Assembly: GCA_031769625.1 (NCBI GenBank)
Contig: JAUIMM010000126.1
Coordinates: forward strand, 3,434,001-3,498,000
Source of the DNA: Taudactylus pleione
Lineage: Eukaryota > Chordata > Amphibia > Anura > Myobatrachidae
Direction of reading: 5' to 3'
Length of the DNA stretch: 64,000 bases
The position numbers and the translations under genes were made by a program. Position 1 is the stretch's first letter. The number at the start of each line of letters is the position of its first letter. Under the pieces are notes generated by a model. The model was not told where the DNA came from. It saw only the letters and a list, made by a program, of their open reading frames with translations, and made no database searches. Below, piece by piece: positions 54,312-64,000 of this stretch.

Positions 54312-56004
54312 GGCAGTATAAAGGCAAATGGCATTACTGACACAGGTGTTCTGTGTGGAGCAGGAGGATCTCCCCACACAGGGAAGAAAAGACAGGTGTG
54401 GCATTCCTAAATGCTGGAATGAGCGAGTCAGTCTGCTAGACTCTGGAGTCAGGACAGGCTGGGGCCTGTGTGTCCAGTCCAGGTGGGACTGCAGTTGGAG
54501 ACCAGTGTGGGCTGGGAAGCAACTGGTGGCTAGGAAGCCGGGTTCAGGCCTACAGGAGGTAGGGAAAACCCTAAAACTCTGAAAGACTGTGTATGAAGCT
54601 CTGCAGGAAGCAGAGTGTGAAATTGCAAGCAGGCCAGAAGCCTGCTGGAGCCTGCGAGAATACCTGTTAGAGACAGGACTGGGATTTTTCACTCCTAAAG
54701 ACTGTGTTTGCCGACTAAGCTGCCAAATTAGTCAGGGGCGAAGAAGTATATGTGATTAACCTATTCTTTTAATAAGCTTTACAACCGACTCTATTTAGAA
54801 ATCATGGTGGAATAAATTAACAATATCTTTTACTGTCTTCAATTACTTTAATGTAAAACCCTATATGCATCCATTTGTGTGAAGGTGACAGATTTTCCTG
54901 AATGGACTTCGGAAATTACGTAGTTCATGTCTGCTCAAGCAACTTCTAGGCATAGCAACATAAATGGTAAACAGCTAGTTAATTAAATCCAGAACATATT
55001 GGTCATTTGTAAATAAACACTGATTTGTGTCCAAACATATCATAAAACTGCTAAGGATGAAAATATTTACTACGACGTGTGTAAGGCCAGGTACACATCA
55101 GAATGAACATGCAATTAAGGATACACACTGAGCAATATGGTCGATATATCGTTCAGAGCCCCGTCAGTATACATCATCCAAAATGTTGCCTGACATGTTC
55201 CCGGCCTTAAGCATAGGCTAAAAATAACAACCTAAAATTCTTTAGTTCCAATACAATTACAGTAGAAGACAATGCATGTTTTGGAATACATGTTATTTAC
55301 GAAATGCTCAAACAGGTATATCTATTTTCACTGCCCTATGACAACTGATATGATATGTACAGTAGATACTATTCTATCAAAAACACAGGAAAGAGCTTAT
55401 ACAATATGTTACCTTTTCCAAAAATAAAGTAATCTGCCTTGTATAATAGAATTATCTGATGGTGGAGATCCCTTTTTTTCTTTCTACTGTCAGTTAATAC
55501 TTGTGTATGTTTTCTTGTTTGAAATTAGTGCAGTTTGGATCCTTATTAATTAAAGAGTTTATAGAGTAAAGAGTAAATGCAAAAATATATATACTGAAGT
55601 TTTCAGATATTTTTTAGCTTTCTAAGCAAGTCATTTATTGCTTTCTCCATTGTATCTACAATCTTTTTAATTTTGGATTTGTTTGTGATGGTATCAGGAT
55701 AGAGGTCTCGTGTATTTCTGTAGATCTGAAAAAGGGGCCTTTGTGTTGCAATAAAGGTATGTTATCAGTGCATAATGCTAATATATTATTCAGCAATTGC
55801 AGCTAGAATGTTGCTCATTTATTTATTATTGTGGATTCCTACATTTAACACATGAAAAACTAAAGTTTTGCAGATTACTCTATGAGATGTACAGTATTTC
55901 TGTATTTTACCAGTTTGCGAGAACAAACATTGGGTTGTTATTTCATGACCTTAAGTAGAACGGCAACATTTTCAAAAAGTGTGGTTGACCAGCTGTGGAT
56001 ACTG
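54309..56004. other. Unassigned DNA
   Basis: 54310-54740 is GC-richer, with short related motifs (GTGTGGAGCAGGAGG, GTGGGACTGCAG) and could be part of an LTR. ~55085-55205 carries AAGGCCAGGTACACA and the complement-like TGTTCCCGGCCTTAA, a likely MITE. The rest is AT-rich without coding signal. Confidence 0.35.
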
Positions 56005-56036
56005 GCCCTGATTCAGAGCCGGACGCTCTGACAGAG
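56005..56036. mobile_element. Terminal fragment of a serial-hairpin element (SHE-F)
   Basis: GCCCTGATTCAGAGCCGGACGC followed by TCTGACAGAG equals one terminus of SHE-A or SHE-E, then homology stops. Truncated copy. Confidence 0.7.
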
Positions 56037-56617
56037 GGATAGCTCTCCATATGATTTATGCTCACAGCATCTATCATACGTCCCCCAGGGAAACTGCTGT
56101 GCAGCCTTCAGTGAAGGATATGGGGGTATGAGGGGAGGTGTGTCATACATATTTAGAAGTGGCATCCCGCACGTATACTCACTACTCTCCTCTGTTGTTG
56201 TCTCTAGGACCACCTGGTGGGAGGTGCAGGGGGTGATCTTATTGTCCAAAGTTCTGCTTATGAAACCTCCTGTCTGTTCATAAGTACGAGAACAATATCC
56301 ACTGGGGACTACTCTAAGCCGAGTGTGGTCATAAGCGCCAGCTTCCTTCTGGAATGGGAGGATGCTACAGCGGGATTGATACAGCGGGGATCTCGCAGCT
56401 CTGATGGGTATGCGGCCACGGTGTACTTTGGGGCAGACCGTTTCCCCTCAGCCGGGTGGATGCAGGGGTGGCGGCTTTCACTGGGTGTGTGAGCTGCGTC
56501 TCTAGTGTATAGCCAGCACATGCTGTTCCTATGCGTGCAGCGGTTTCCAGCAATGTTTGTAGAAGTAGATGTCCCAACACGTATCGGCCTCTGATTGTCC
56601 TTCCTCAGGTCAATTGT
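56037..56617. other. Unassigned DNA
   Basis: No gene recognised. A motif near 56570-56612 (in complement, GACCTGAGGAAGGACAATCA then GATACGTGTTGGGAC) resembles the GAAG...AAACG motifs at 30.4 and 32.5 kb. Confidence 0.35.
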
Positions 56618-57259
56618 GTCCATGGTAGGGGTGTGCACCGGCCACTTTTCGTGTTTTGTGTTTTGGTTTTGGATCTGGATCTTTCTTCGTGTTTTGGATC
56701 TGGATTGGTTTTGCCAAAACCACCCTTCCGTGTTTTGGGTTCTGGGTTTTGTGTTTTGGATCTGTATTTTTTTGAAAAAAAGCATAAAAACAGCTAAAAT
56801 CACAGAATTTGTAGGTTTTTCTGCTCCTATGCTATTATTAACCTCAATAACCTTAATTTCCACTCATTTCCAGTCTATTCTGAACACCTCACACCTCACA
56901 ATAGTGTTTTTATGTCCAAAAGGTTGCACCGAGGTAGCTGGATGACTATGCTAAGCGACACGAGTGGGCGGCACAAACACGTGACCCATCTAGGAGTGAC
57001 ACTGCAGTGGCAGGCAGGATGGCAGTTAGAAAAACTAGGCCCCAAACTGTACATAATGCAAAGAAAAAAAGAGGTGCAAGATGGAATTGTCCTTGGGCCC
57101 TCCCACCCACCCTTATGTTGTATAAACAGGACATGCACACTTTAACAAATCAATCATTTCAGCGCCAGGGTCTGCCACACAACTGTGGCTGAAATGATTG
57201 GTTCGTTTGGGCCCCCACAAAACAAGCTGGCAATTAATGTGTCCCTGCACAAACTGGCT

Positions 57260-60200
57260 CTACGGAGGCAAGATGTCATCCTCATCCTCCTCATCCACCG
57301 ATTCCTCACCCTCTTCAGTGTGTACATCCTCATCCTCACAAAGTATTAACTCGTCCCCACTTGAATCCACCACCACAGGTCCCTCTGTACCTTCTGGAGG
57401 CTGGTCTCCCTGGAAGAGCTGATAATTCATTTTGATGAACATCATCTTCTCCACATTCTGTGGAAGCAACCTCCTACGCCTTTCGCTGACAAGGTTCCCG
57501 GCTGCACTAAACACTCTTTCGGAGTACACACTGGAGGGGGGGCAACTCAGGTAAAATAGAGCCAGTTTGTACAGGGGCCTCCAAATTGCCTCTTTTTCCT
57601 GCCAGTACAGGTATGGACTGTCTGACATGCCTACTTGGATGCTGTCACCGATGTAATCCTCCACCATTCTGTCAATGGTGACAGTATCATATGCAGTGAC
57701 AGTAGACATGTCAGAAATTGTTGCCAGGTCCTTCAGTCCGGACCAGATGTCCAAACTTGGTCCTGCCTGCCCTGCATCACCGCCAGCGGGTTGCTTAGGA
57801 TACCTAAGTTTTTTCCTGGCAGCCCCAGTTGCGGGAGAAAATGAAGAAGGAGCCGTTGACGTGTCACGTTCCGCTTCAGCTGACAGTGTGTTCACCAGCA
57901 GGTCTTTGCACCTCTGCAGGCTTGTGTCGGCCGGAAAGAGAGACACCACATAGGCTTTAAACCTAGGATCGAGCACGGTGGCCAAAATGTAGTGGTCTGA
58001 TTTCAACAGATTGACCACCCTGGAATCCTGGCAAAGCGAATGAAGGGCTTCATCCACAAGTCCCACATGCCGAGCGGAATCGCTCCGTCTTAGCTCCTCC
58101 TTCACTTTCTCCAGCTGCTTCTGCAAAAGCCTGATGAGGGGAATGACCTGACTCAAGCTGGCAGTGTCTGAACTGACTTCACGTGTGGCAAGTTCGAAGG
58201 GCTGAAGAACCTTGCACAACACGGAAATCATTCTCCACTGCGCTTGAGTCAGGTGCATACCCCCTCCTTTGCCTATGTCATAGGTGGATGTATAGGCTTG
58301 TATGGCCTTTTGCTGCTCCTCCATCCTCTGAAGCATATAGAGGGTTGAGTTCCACCGCGTCACAACCTCTTGCTTCAGGTGATGGCGGGGCAGGTTCAAG
58401 AGTGTTTGCTGGCGCTCCAGTCTTCGGCACGCAGTCGCTGAATGGCGAAAGTGGCCAGAAATTTTTCGGGCCACCCAAAGCGTCTCCTGCACGCCCCTGT
58501 CGCTTTTCAGAAAATTCTGCACCACCAAGTTTATTGTGTGAGCAAAACATGGGACGTGCTGGAATTTGCCCAGATGTAATGCCCGCACAATATTGGTGGC
58601 GTTGTCAGATATCACAAATCCCCAGGAGAGTCTAAGTGGGGTAAGCCACTGGGCGATGATTTCCCTCAGTTTCTCTAAGAGGTTGTCGGCGGTGTGCCTC
58701 TTACTGAAACCGGTGATACACAGCGTAGCCTGCCTTGTAACGAGCTGGCGTTTCTGAGATGCTGCTACTGGTGACGCTGCTGCTGTTGCTGCGTAAGGTG
58801 ATACATCTACCCAGTGGGCTGTCACAGTCATATAGTCCTTAGTCTGCCCTGTTCCACTTGTCCACATGTCCGTGGTTAAGTGGACATTGTGTACAACGGC
58901 ATTTTTCAGGACACTGAGGACACTTTTTCTGACGTTTCTGTACAGTCTCGGTATCGCCTGCCTAGTGAAGTGGAATCTAGACGGGATTTGGAACCGGGGA
59001 CACACTACCTCCATCAATTGTCTAAATCCCACTGCACTAATGGCGGATACCGGACGCACGTCTAACACCAACATAGCAGTCAAGGCCTCAGTTATACGTT
59101 TTGCTTCAGGATGACTGCTGTCGTACTTCATCCTCCTCGCTAAGGACTGTTGGAGGGTCAATTGTTTAGTAAAAGTAGTGGTGTTCCTACTTCCTCTCTG
59201 GGATGATGAACGACTCCCAGCAGCAGCAGCAACAGCAGCAGCGGCAGCAGTAGGCGTAGCAATGCAGGATCCTCCGGAGGAATCCCGGATAGGAGAGTCA
59301 GTTATGCCAGTGATATGGCCTGCAGGACTACTTCCGATCCTGACTAAGGAGGAAATTGACGAGGAGGGAGTTGACGGTGTGGTTTGCAGGCGCTTGGATA
59401 CAACAGGACAACGGGATTTAGGTGTCCCTGGACTGCTTACGGTCTGAGCCAAAGTTTCTGAACTTGACAGTAACTTTTTATGAACGCGCTGCAGGTGCCG
59501 TATAAGGGAGGATGTTCCTAGGTGGTTGACGTCCCTACCCCTACTTATTTCACCTTTACATATGGTACATATGGCAAGACAGTTGTTGTCCGGATTTGGA
59601 TAGAAATATTGCCAGACCAAAGAGGTGGAATGTTTGGTCTTCTGCCCAGGCATGACCGTGATGGGCTTTTTCATCCCACGGACAACAACTGTCTCCCCCG
59701 GAGCCTGATTTAAACAAACCACATCACCATCAGAATCCTCCTCGCCAACTTCCTCCTCAGCGCCAGCTACACCAGTATCCTCATCCTGTTGTACTTCAAC
59801 AGTGACATCTTCAATTTGCATATCAGCAAGTGGACTGTGGGTGCTCCTTTCAGCACTTGCAGGGGGCGTGCAAATGGTGGAAAGAGCCACCTCTTCCCGT
59901 CCAGTGCTGGGAAGGTCAGGCATCGCAACCACCACCACACTTGGACTCTCTTTGGGGATTTGTGATATCTTCTTAGAAAGCACAGTTCTTCGCTGTGCTT
60001 TTGCCAGCTTAACTCTTTTGATTTTTTTAGTGGGAGGAGTGCTTCCATCGTCATGTGAAGCTGAACCACTAGTCATGAACATACTAGGGATCGACCTTAG
60101 CCGTTCCTTGCCACTCCGTGTCGTAAATGGCATATTGGCAAGTTTACGTTTCTCTTCAGCTGATTTAAATGTCTTTTTCAAGGTCATTTTCCTGAACTTT

Positions 60201-60376
60201 GCCATTTGGGATTGTATGTGCCCTCTACTATGACATTGGGCATCGGCCTTGGCAGACGACGTTGATGGCATGTTATCGTCTATGTCATGACTAGTGGCAG
60301 CAGCTTCAGCACTAGGAGGAAGTGGTTCTTGATCTTTCTCTATTTTATTTTTATCGGAGAAAGTTTGGTCCTCCAT
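57260..60376 (-). CDS. hAT-superfamily transposase with BED zinc finger, intact
   Basis: A 1038-residue cut-and-paste DNA transposase, expected to act in the nucleus on the ends of this element. N-terminal 250 residues: low-complexity, basic (KKTFKSAEEKRK, PPTKKIKRVKLAKAQRR near 115-130, a likely nuclear localisation signal), then acidic. BED zinc finger ~252-302, with WQYFYP, C270-x2-C273 and H294/H299. Linker rich in Ser/Ala. RNase H-like core: TTDMWTS (D503), VISDNATN (D591), CFAH (C610, H613), RWNST (~674). C-terminal hATC dimerisation region ~918-990 with SSVYSERVFSAAGN; E953 is the likely third acidic residue. An acidic tail ends it. The ATG (60376) has A at -3 and G at +4. No stop or frameshift. 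Catalytic assignments follow the hAT family and are inferred. Confidence 0.95.
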   Translation of the reverse strand: MEDQTFSDKNKIEKDQEPLPPSAEAAATSHDIDDNMPSTSSAKADAQCHSRGHIQSQMAKFRKMTLKKTFKSAEEKRKLANMPFTTRSGKERLRSIPSMFMTSGSASHDDGSTPPTKKIKRVKLAKAQRRTVLSKKISQIPKESPSVVVVAMPDLPSTGREEVALSTICTPPASAERSTHSPLADMQIEDVTVEVQQDEDTGVAGAEEEVGEEDSDGDVVCLNQAPGETVVVRGMKKPITVMPGQKTKHSTSLVWQYFYPNPDNNCLAICTICKGEISRGRDVNHLGTSSLIRHLQRVHKKLLSSSETLAQTVSSPGTPKSRCPVVSKRLQTTPSTPSSSISSLVRIGSSPAGHITGITDSPIRDSSGGSCIATPTAAAAAVAAAAGSRSSSQRGSRNTTTFTKQLTLQQSLARRMKYDSSHPEAKRITEALTAMLVLDVRPVSAISAVGFRQLMEVVCPRFQIPSRFHFTRQAIPRLYRNVRKSVLSVLKNAVVHNVHLTTDMWTSGTGQTKDYMTVTAHWVDVSPYAATAAASPVAASQKRQLVTRQATLCITGFSKRHTADNLLEKLREIIAQWLTPLRLSWGFVISDNATNIVRALHLGKFQHVPCFAHTINLVVQNFLKSDRGVQETLWVARKISGHFRHSATACRRLERQQTLLNLPRHHLKQEVVTRWNSTLYMLQRMEEQQKAIQAYTSTYDIGKGGGMHLTQAQWRMISVLCKVLQPFELATREVSSDTASLSQVIPLIRLLQKQLEKVKEELRRSDSARHVGLVDEALHSLCQDSRVVNLLKSDHYILATVLDPRFKAYVVSLFPADTSLQRCKDLLVNTLSAEAERDTSTAPSSFSPATGAARKKLRYPKQPAGGDAGQAGPSLDIWSGLKDLATISDMSTVTAYDTVTIDRMVEDYIGDSIQVGMSDSPYLYWQEKEAIWRPLYKLALFYLSCPPSSVYSERVFSAAGNLVSERRRRLLPQNVEKMMFIKMNYQLFQGDQPPEGTEGPVVVDSSGDELILCEDEDVHTEEGEESVDEEDEDDILPP

Positions 60377-60429
60377 TTATGTTATATCGATTTGATATAT
60401 ACGTGCGGCTAAACACAGAAAATAATTTT

Positions 60430-61860
60430 TTTTTTGGTTCGGACTGGAGTGTACTTTGTGGGTTACAGCACCCTTTAACGGTCAAGCCAGCCGGCCCTTT
60501 ACTTATGACACAGGCGCACTCTTGGCACTACTTTGTTGATGCACGTGCGGCTACTGCGCACACAATTCACAAACACAGAAAATAATTTTTTTTTGGTTAG
60601 GACTGGAGTGTACTTTCGGGGGTTACAGCACCCTTTAACGGTCAAGCCAGCCGGCCCTTTACTTATGACACAGGCGCACGCTTGGCACTACTTTGTTGAT
60701 GCACGTGCGGCTACTGCGCACACAATTCACAAACACAGAAAATAATTTTTTTTTTGGTTTGGACTGGAGTGTACTTTCGGGGGTTACAGCACCCTTAACG
60801 GTCAAGCCAGCCGGCCCTTTACTTATGACACAGGCGCACGCTTGGCACTACTTTGTTGATGCACGTGCGGCTACTGCGCACACAATTCACAAACACAGAA
60901 AATAATTTTTTTTTTGGTTTGGACTGGAGTGTACTTGGGGGTTACAGCACCCTTTAACGGTCAAGCCAGCCGGCCCTTTACTTATGACACAGGCGCACGC
61001 TTGGCACTACTTTGTTGATGCACGTGCGACTACTGCGCACACAATTCACAAACACAGAAAATAATATTTTTTTTGGTTTGGACTGGAGTGTACTTTCGGG
61101 GGTTACAGCACCCTTAACGGTCAAGCCAGCCGGCCCTTTACTTATGACACAGGCGCACGCTTGGCACTACTTTGTTGATGCACGTGCGGCTACTGCGCAC
61201 ACAATTCACAAACACAGAAAATAATTTTTTTTTTGGTTTGGACTGGAGTGTACTTTCGGGGGTTACAGCACCCTTAACGGTCAAGCCAGCCGGCCCTTTA
61301 CTTATGACACAGGCGCACGCTTGGCACTACTTTGTTGATGCACGTGCGACTACTGCGCACACAATTCACAAACACAGAAAATAATATTTTTTTTGGTTTG
61401 GACTGGAGTGTACTTTCGGGGGTTACAGCACCCTTAACGGTCAAGCCAGCCGGCCCTTTACTTATGACACAGGCGCACGCTTGGCACTACTTTGTTGATG
61501 CACGTGCGGCTACTGCGCACACAATTCACAAACACAGAAAATAATTTTTTTTTTGGTTTGGACTGGAGTGTACTTTCGGGGGTTACAGCACCCTTAACGG
61601 TCAAGCCAGCCGGCCCTTTACTTATGACACAGGCGCACGCTTGGCACTACTTTGTTGATGCACGTGCGGCTACTGCGCACACAATTCACAAACACAGAAA
61701 ATAATTTTTTTTTTGGTTTGGACTGGAGTGTACTTTCGGGGGTTACAGCACCCTTAACGGTCAAGCCAGCCGGCCCTTTACTTATGACACAGGCGCACGC
61801 TTGGCACTACTTTGTTGATGCACGTGCGGCTACTGCGCACACAATTCACAAACACAGAAA
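60430..61860 (-). repeat. 160-bp tandem array, nine units, in the hAT 5' region
   Basis: GGACTGGAGTGTACTT recurs near 60441, 60600, 60762, 60920, 61080, 61240, 61400, 61560 and 61720. Units carry GTTGATGCACGTGCGGCTAC and GGTCAAGCCAGCCGGCCC, and differ by a few bases. Two variant types (GCGGCTAC/GCGACTAC) alternate at 61019-61350. The array lies between the promoter and the transposase start, so it is either leader or intron. An open frame of ~70 codons on the other strand repeats in each unit and is not considered a gene. Confidence 0.95.
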
Positions 61861-62212
61861 ATATATTATTTTTTTAGCACTTGGGGGGAGCACCCCTGAT
61901 GGACAGAGCACCCCCTGGACAACACTACAGCACTCCTTTAGGACTGGGACACTGCACAGGACTTTGGAGTGGACACAGCCCCTATGGAGAACTGACTGCA
62001 CAACACAGTCCAGCCAGCCCCTATGGACTTTGAAGTAGTGGACACAGCCCCTATTAACAACAGCAGCACAGCACAACACAGCCAGCCCCTATGGACTTTG
62101 AAGTAGTGGACAACAGCAGCACTACACTACACTACACTACACAGCCCTAACTCCCACCCTCCCTCTTCACTGTCCACAGCCGAGTGAGAAAATGGCGCCG
62201 ACGTGTGTACCT

Positions 62213-62219
62213 TATATAG
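62213..62219 (-). promoter_or_regulatory. TATA box of the full-length hAT
   Basis: Minus strand TATATAA in the context CCTATATAAGGTAC, 160 bases from the element end and followed by GGCGCCATTTTC. Identical layout in the copies at 52.0 and 2.96 kb. Confidence 0.75.
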
Positions 62220-62386
62220 GATCCAAAACCCGCGAGACTCGGAAGGCGGGAAGATGACGTTTTGCCTCGATTTCAGATCCGAGTCAGGCGGGAAAAGTCG
62301 AGCCTGACTCGGATCGGACTCGGATCGGGGGGGCTCGGGGGGGTTCGGATTTCAGAAATCCGAACCCGCTCACCCCTAGTCCATGG

Positions 62387-63364
62387 GTCTGTGGTTTCTC
62401 ATCATATACAGTGTGACTTCTGTTTCTATTGGTCCAAACGGACACTGATTATACTGGAATCTGCAAACCTTCTTTTAGACTAATAGAGGTGGACCACTCT
62501 TTTTTTGAGTGCCACCACAGATTGTGGAACAAGCACATACCCCTAGAGTGCAGTATATTACTATCTAAGCACAGATGACAGTTGGGAGCTGCTTGGCTGG
62601 AGAACCATTTATCATATGCAATGAGTTTTATCACTCGTTGTGAGTGATAAAACTCATTGATAAATCAGGCCCACAGCCTGTAACGTGACAGGAGTTGATT
62701 GGCTGATCGTTTATCACTCTCCACTTAATCACCTTCCAGAGCTTAGTACATCTGCCCGAGTACTGCACTGTCTTCTCTCGGTGACTAATTTCCGTTTGCC
62801 TGCCAAGATAGAGCGAGTTTCCTTACCCTCGCCTACCTTGTCCCACCTTGTTTTACCTAGTTTATTGATTTATTGCTTTTTGTTAATCCTAACATATGTC
62901 GTCTTACATTTACTGTATTTATGGTATGTCTAGTTTCACTGACATACCATAAATTCCTATATAGAATTCTATTCTTAACATTTTTTCCATGTTGATGTAA
63001 AATTCAAACTCAAACAGTAACGGTTACTATTTGAAGTTAAAAACATTATGAGCACAATAGAATTTACCTACTGTATATAAGGTCGAACAGGCAGAAAAAT
63101 GAACAATTTAACTGCAAACATTGAATTAATAATATTTTTAAGGTATTGTATAATATTTAAAGTTTAAGCACTTAACTGGCTTATATTTGTGGCCAGAAAT
63201 ATTTTTTTTAAATGTTATTATTTAGAACATACTTAAAAATGTTTATAAATATTTTATTTAAAAATCATCCCCTATTTAGTGGTAATAGTGCCCAAGTGGC
63301 ATACAGTAGTCCCCCAACCATCAGTGCCCATAGGTCCTCACTGTGGCACTAAACTCCCATGTTG

Positions 63365-63402
<38 letters not shown>

Positions 63403-63549
63403 TGTATGCATAATGCTGAACTCCACTGGGGTAATAAGCCTTTTGCGGGTCATTCTGGCGTGCATAATCAGAAGCGATGCTGGTGGTCAATGACCACTAC
63501 ACAGGCCTAGCTTAATGTATGGGCACACTGCGCAGCTGCCTAGGGCCCA
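62387..63549. other. Unassigned DNA with a perfect hairpin and (AT)n
   Basis: A perfect hairpin CAATGAGTTTTATCACTCG / GAGTGATAAAACTCATTG lies at ~62620-62660, next to AAATCAGGCCC, probably one side of a MITE. (AT)n at ~63368-63398. The rest is AT-rich with no coding signal. Confidence 0.45.
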
Positions 63550-63845
63550 GTGGCGTAAGTAGGGTATTTGGAGCCCAGGGCAAATTTGAAAAGGGAGACC
63601 CCCCCAACACCCCGAGCAGTGCGCCACAACGGCCATTTTCCCTGTACTGCGCATGCGCAAACGACAGGAATATGGCCACTGCGGCCATTTTTCAGTCGTT
63701 TTTTCAGTGCCGGACCCCCGCGCCGACGTGGGACTCTGGAGAGGAAAGTAACCGTATGGGTGCAGGGTGTGCGGTGCGGGGCCCCCCCTGGACCCAAGGC
63801 CCGTGTGCCCTGCACACCTGACACCCATTACAGATACGCCCCTGC
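63550..63845. mobile_element. Probable hAT-type MITE
   Basis: Left end CAGTGGCGTAAGTAGGG and right end (complement) CAGGGGCGTATCTGTAATGG are related inverted termini. The left part holds a CGGCCATTTT...AATATGGCC inverted segment. No clear 8-bp duplication. Confidence 0.6.
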
Positions 63846-64000
63846 TGGCACTTCATTGATGTAAGTCACACCTGTGAACCTGCTGGGTGACCTGGAAAAA
63901 ATCAACTATGGGCCGGATTCAATTGCCTCTGATATTATCTCATGTTTTCATGTAAAAATGGAGAAAACTTTTCTCCATTTTGAGAAATGAGGAAATATTA
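63846..64000. other. Edge of window, possible MITE start
   Basis: From ~63910, GGGCCGGATTCAATTGCCTC resembles the terminus of GGGCAATTCAATTC-type MITEs such as that at 47941-48244. It is cut by the window end. Confidence 0.35.

Larger units (their letters stand above)
56626..62378 (-). mobile_element. Full-length, potentially autonomous hAT transposon
   Basis: 5753 bp with ends TAGGGGTGTGCACCGG and (other end, complement) TAGGGGTGAGCGGGTT, flanked by a perfect 8-bp duplication GTCCATGG (56618-56625 and 62379-62386), the hallmark of hAT integration. In transcription order (minus): terminal hairpins, TATA box, 5' leader, nine 160-bp tandem repeats, an uninterrupted 1038-codon transposase, and a 3' region. 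Perfect duplication, near-identical repeats and an intact frame indicate recent insertion. Confidence 0.96.

Noticed and set aside
54309..54740. Possible host exon or LTR in a GC-richer stretch
   Set aside because: No splice-bounded frame, no matching second LTR and no terminal TG...CA pair could be fixed; left as unassigned.
60322..62038. Seven or more almost identical ~70-codon frames on the plus strand
   Set aside because: One frame per 160-bp unit, antisense to the transposase; explained by repetition, with no recognisable domain.
62400..62445. Short similarity (TTCTATTGGTCCA) to the copia integrase region at 40425
   Set aside because: Only about 13 bases match and neighbouring motifs do not continue; likely chance.

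Overview
The window looks like non-genic DNA from a large, repeat-rich vertebrate genome, most likely a frog or another amphibian. This is an inference from its content: several hAT families, two distinct Tc1/mariner transposases, a Penelope-like element with a GIY-YIG domain, a Ty1/copia remnant, a Ty3/gypsy integrase remnant, an L1/Tx1-like LINE tail, and many MITEs. I found no convincing host gene exon, tRNA or rRNA. The one long intact reading frame is a 1038-residue hAT transposase at 57260-60376 (minus strand).

Layout. 0-7.3 kb: unassigned DNA, a ~60-bp tandem repeat, a serial-hairpin element (2199-2744) and an old scrambled hAT copy (2960-7273) carrying a solo LTR. 8.6-20.2 kb: an inverted repeat whose right arm is split by two opposed hAT-type elements, which share one 8-bp duplication. 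The second of these holds a ~6-kb minisatellite with further elements inside. 20-30 kb: MITEs, an unassigned 22.4-25.2 kb stretch, a serial-hairpin element, a broken DD34E Tc1 element and a Penelope-like remnant. 30.7-33.5 kb: a 2.8-kb palindrome. 34.2-37.2 kb: a broken DD36E-spaced Tc1 element, then a gypsy integrase remnant holding two further insertions. 38-44.5 kb: a hAT element with a TATC array, then a copia remnant split by another hAT element. 45-52 kb: a pair of inverted repeats flanking a hAT element, MITEs and a LINE fragment. 52.0-62.4 kb: two copies of one hAT family, a deleted copy (plus) and a full-length copy (minus). 62.4-64 kb: mostly unassigned.

Working view. The window is a stack of nested transposon insertions, many dated relative to one another by intact target-site duplications (TSDs). 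The most unusual object is a ~550-bp non-autonomous family, here called SHE (serial-hairpin element). It has five near-complete copies tiled almost end to end by separate inverted repeats, and the two arms of several hairpins differ between copies in matched fashion. Three-base duplications (ATA, TTA, TGA) suggest PIF/Harbinger-like mobilisation. The 40.6-42.7 kb hAT relative independently shows the same serial-hairpin layout, followed by a splice-donor-like site and a G-rich array.
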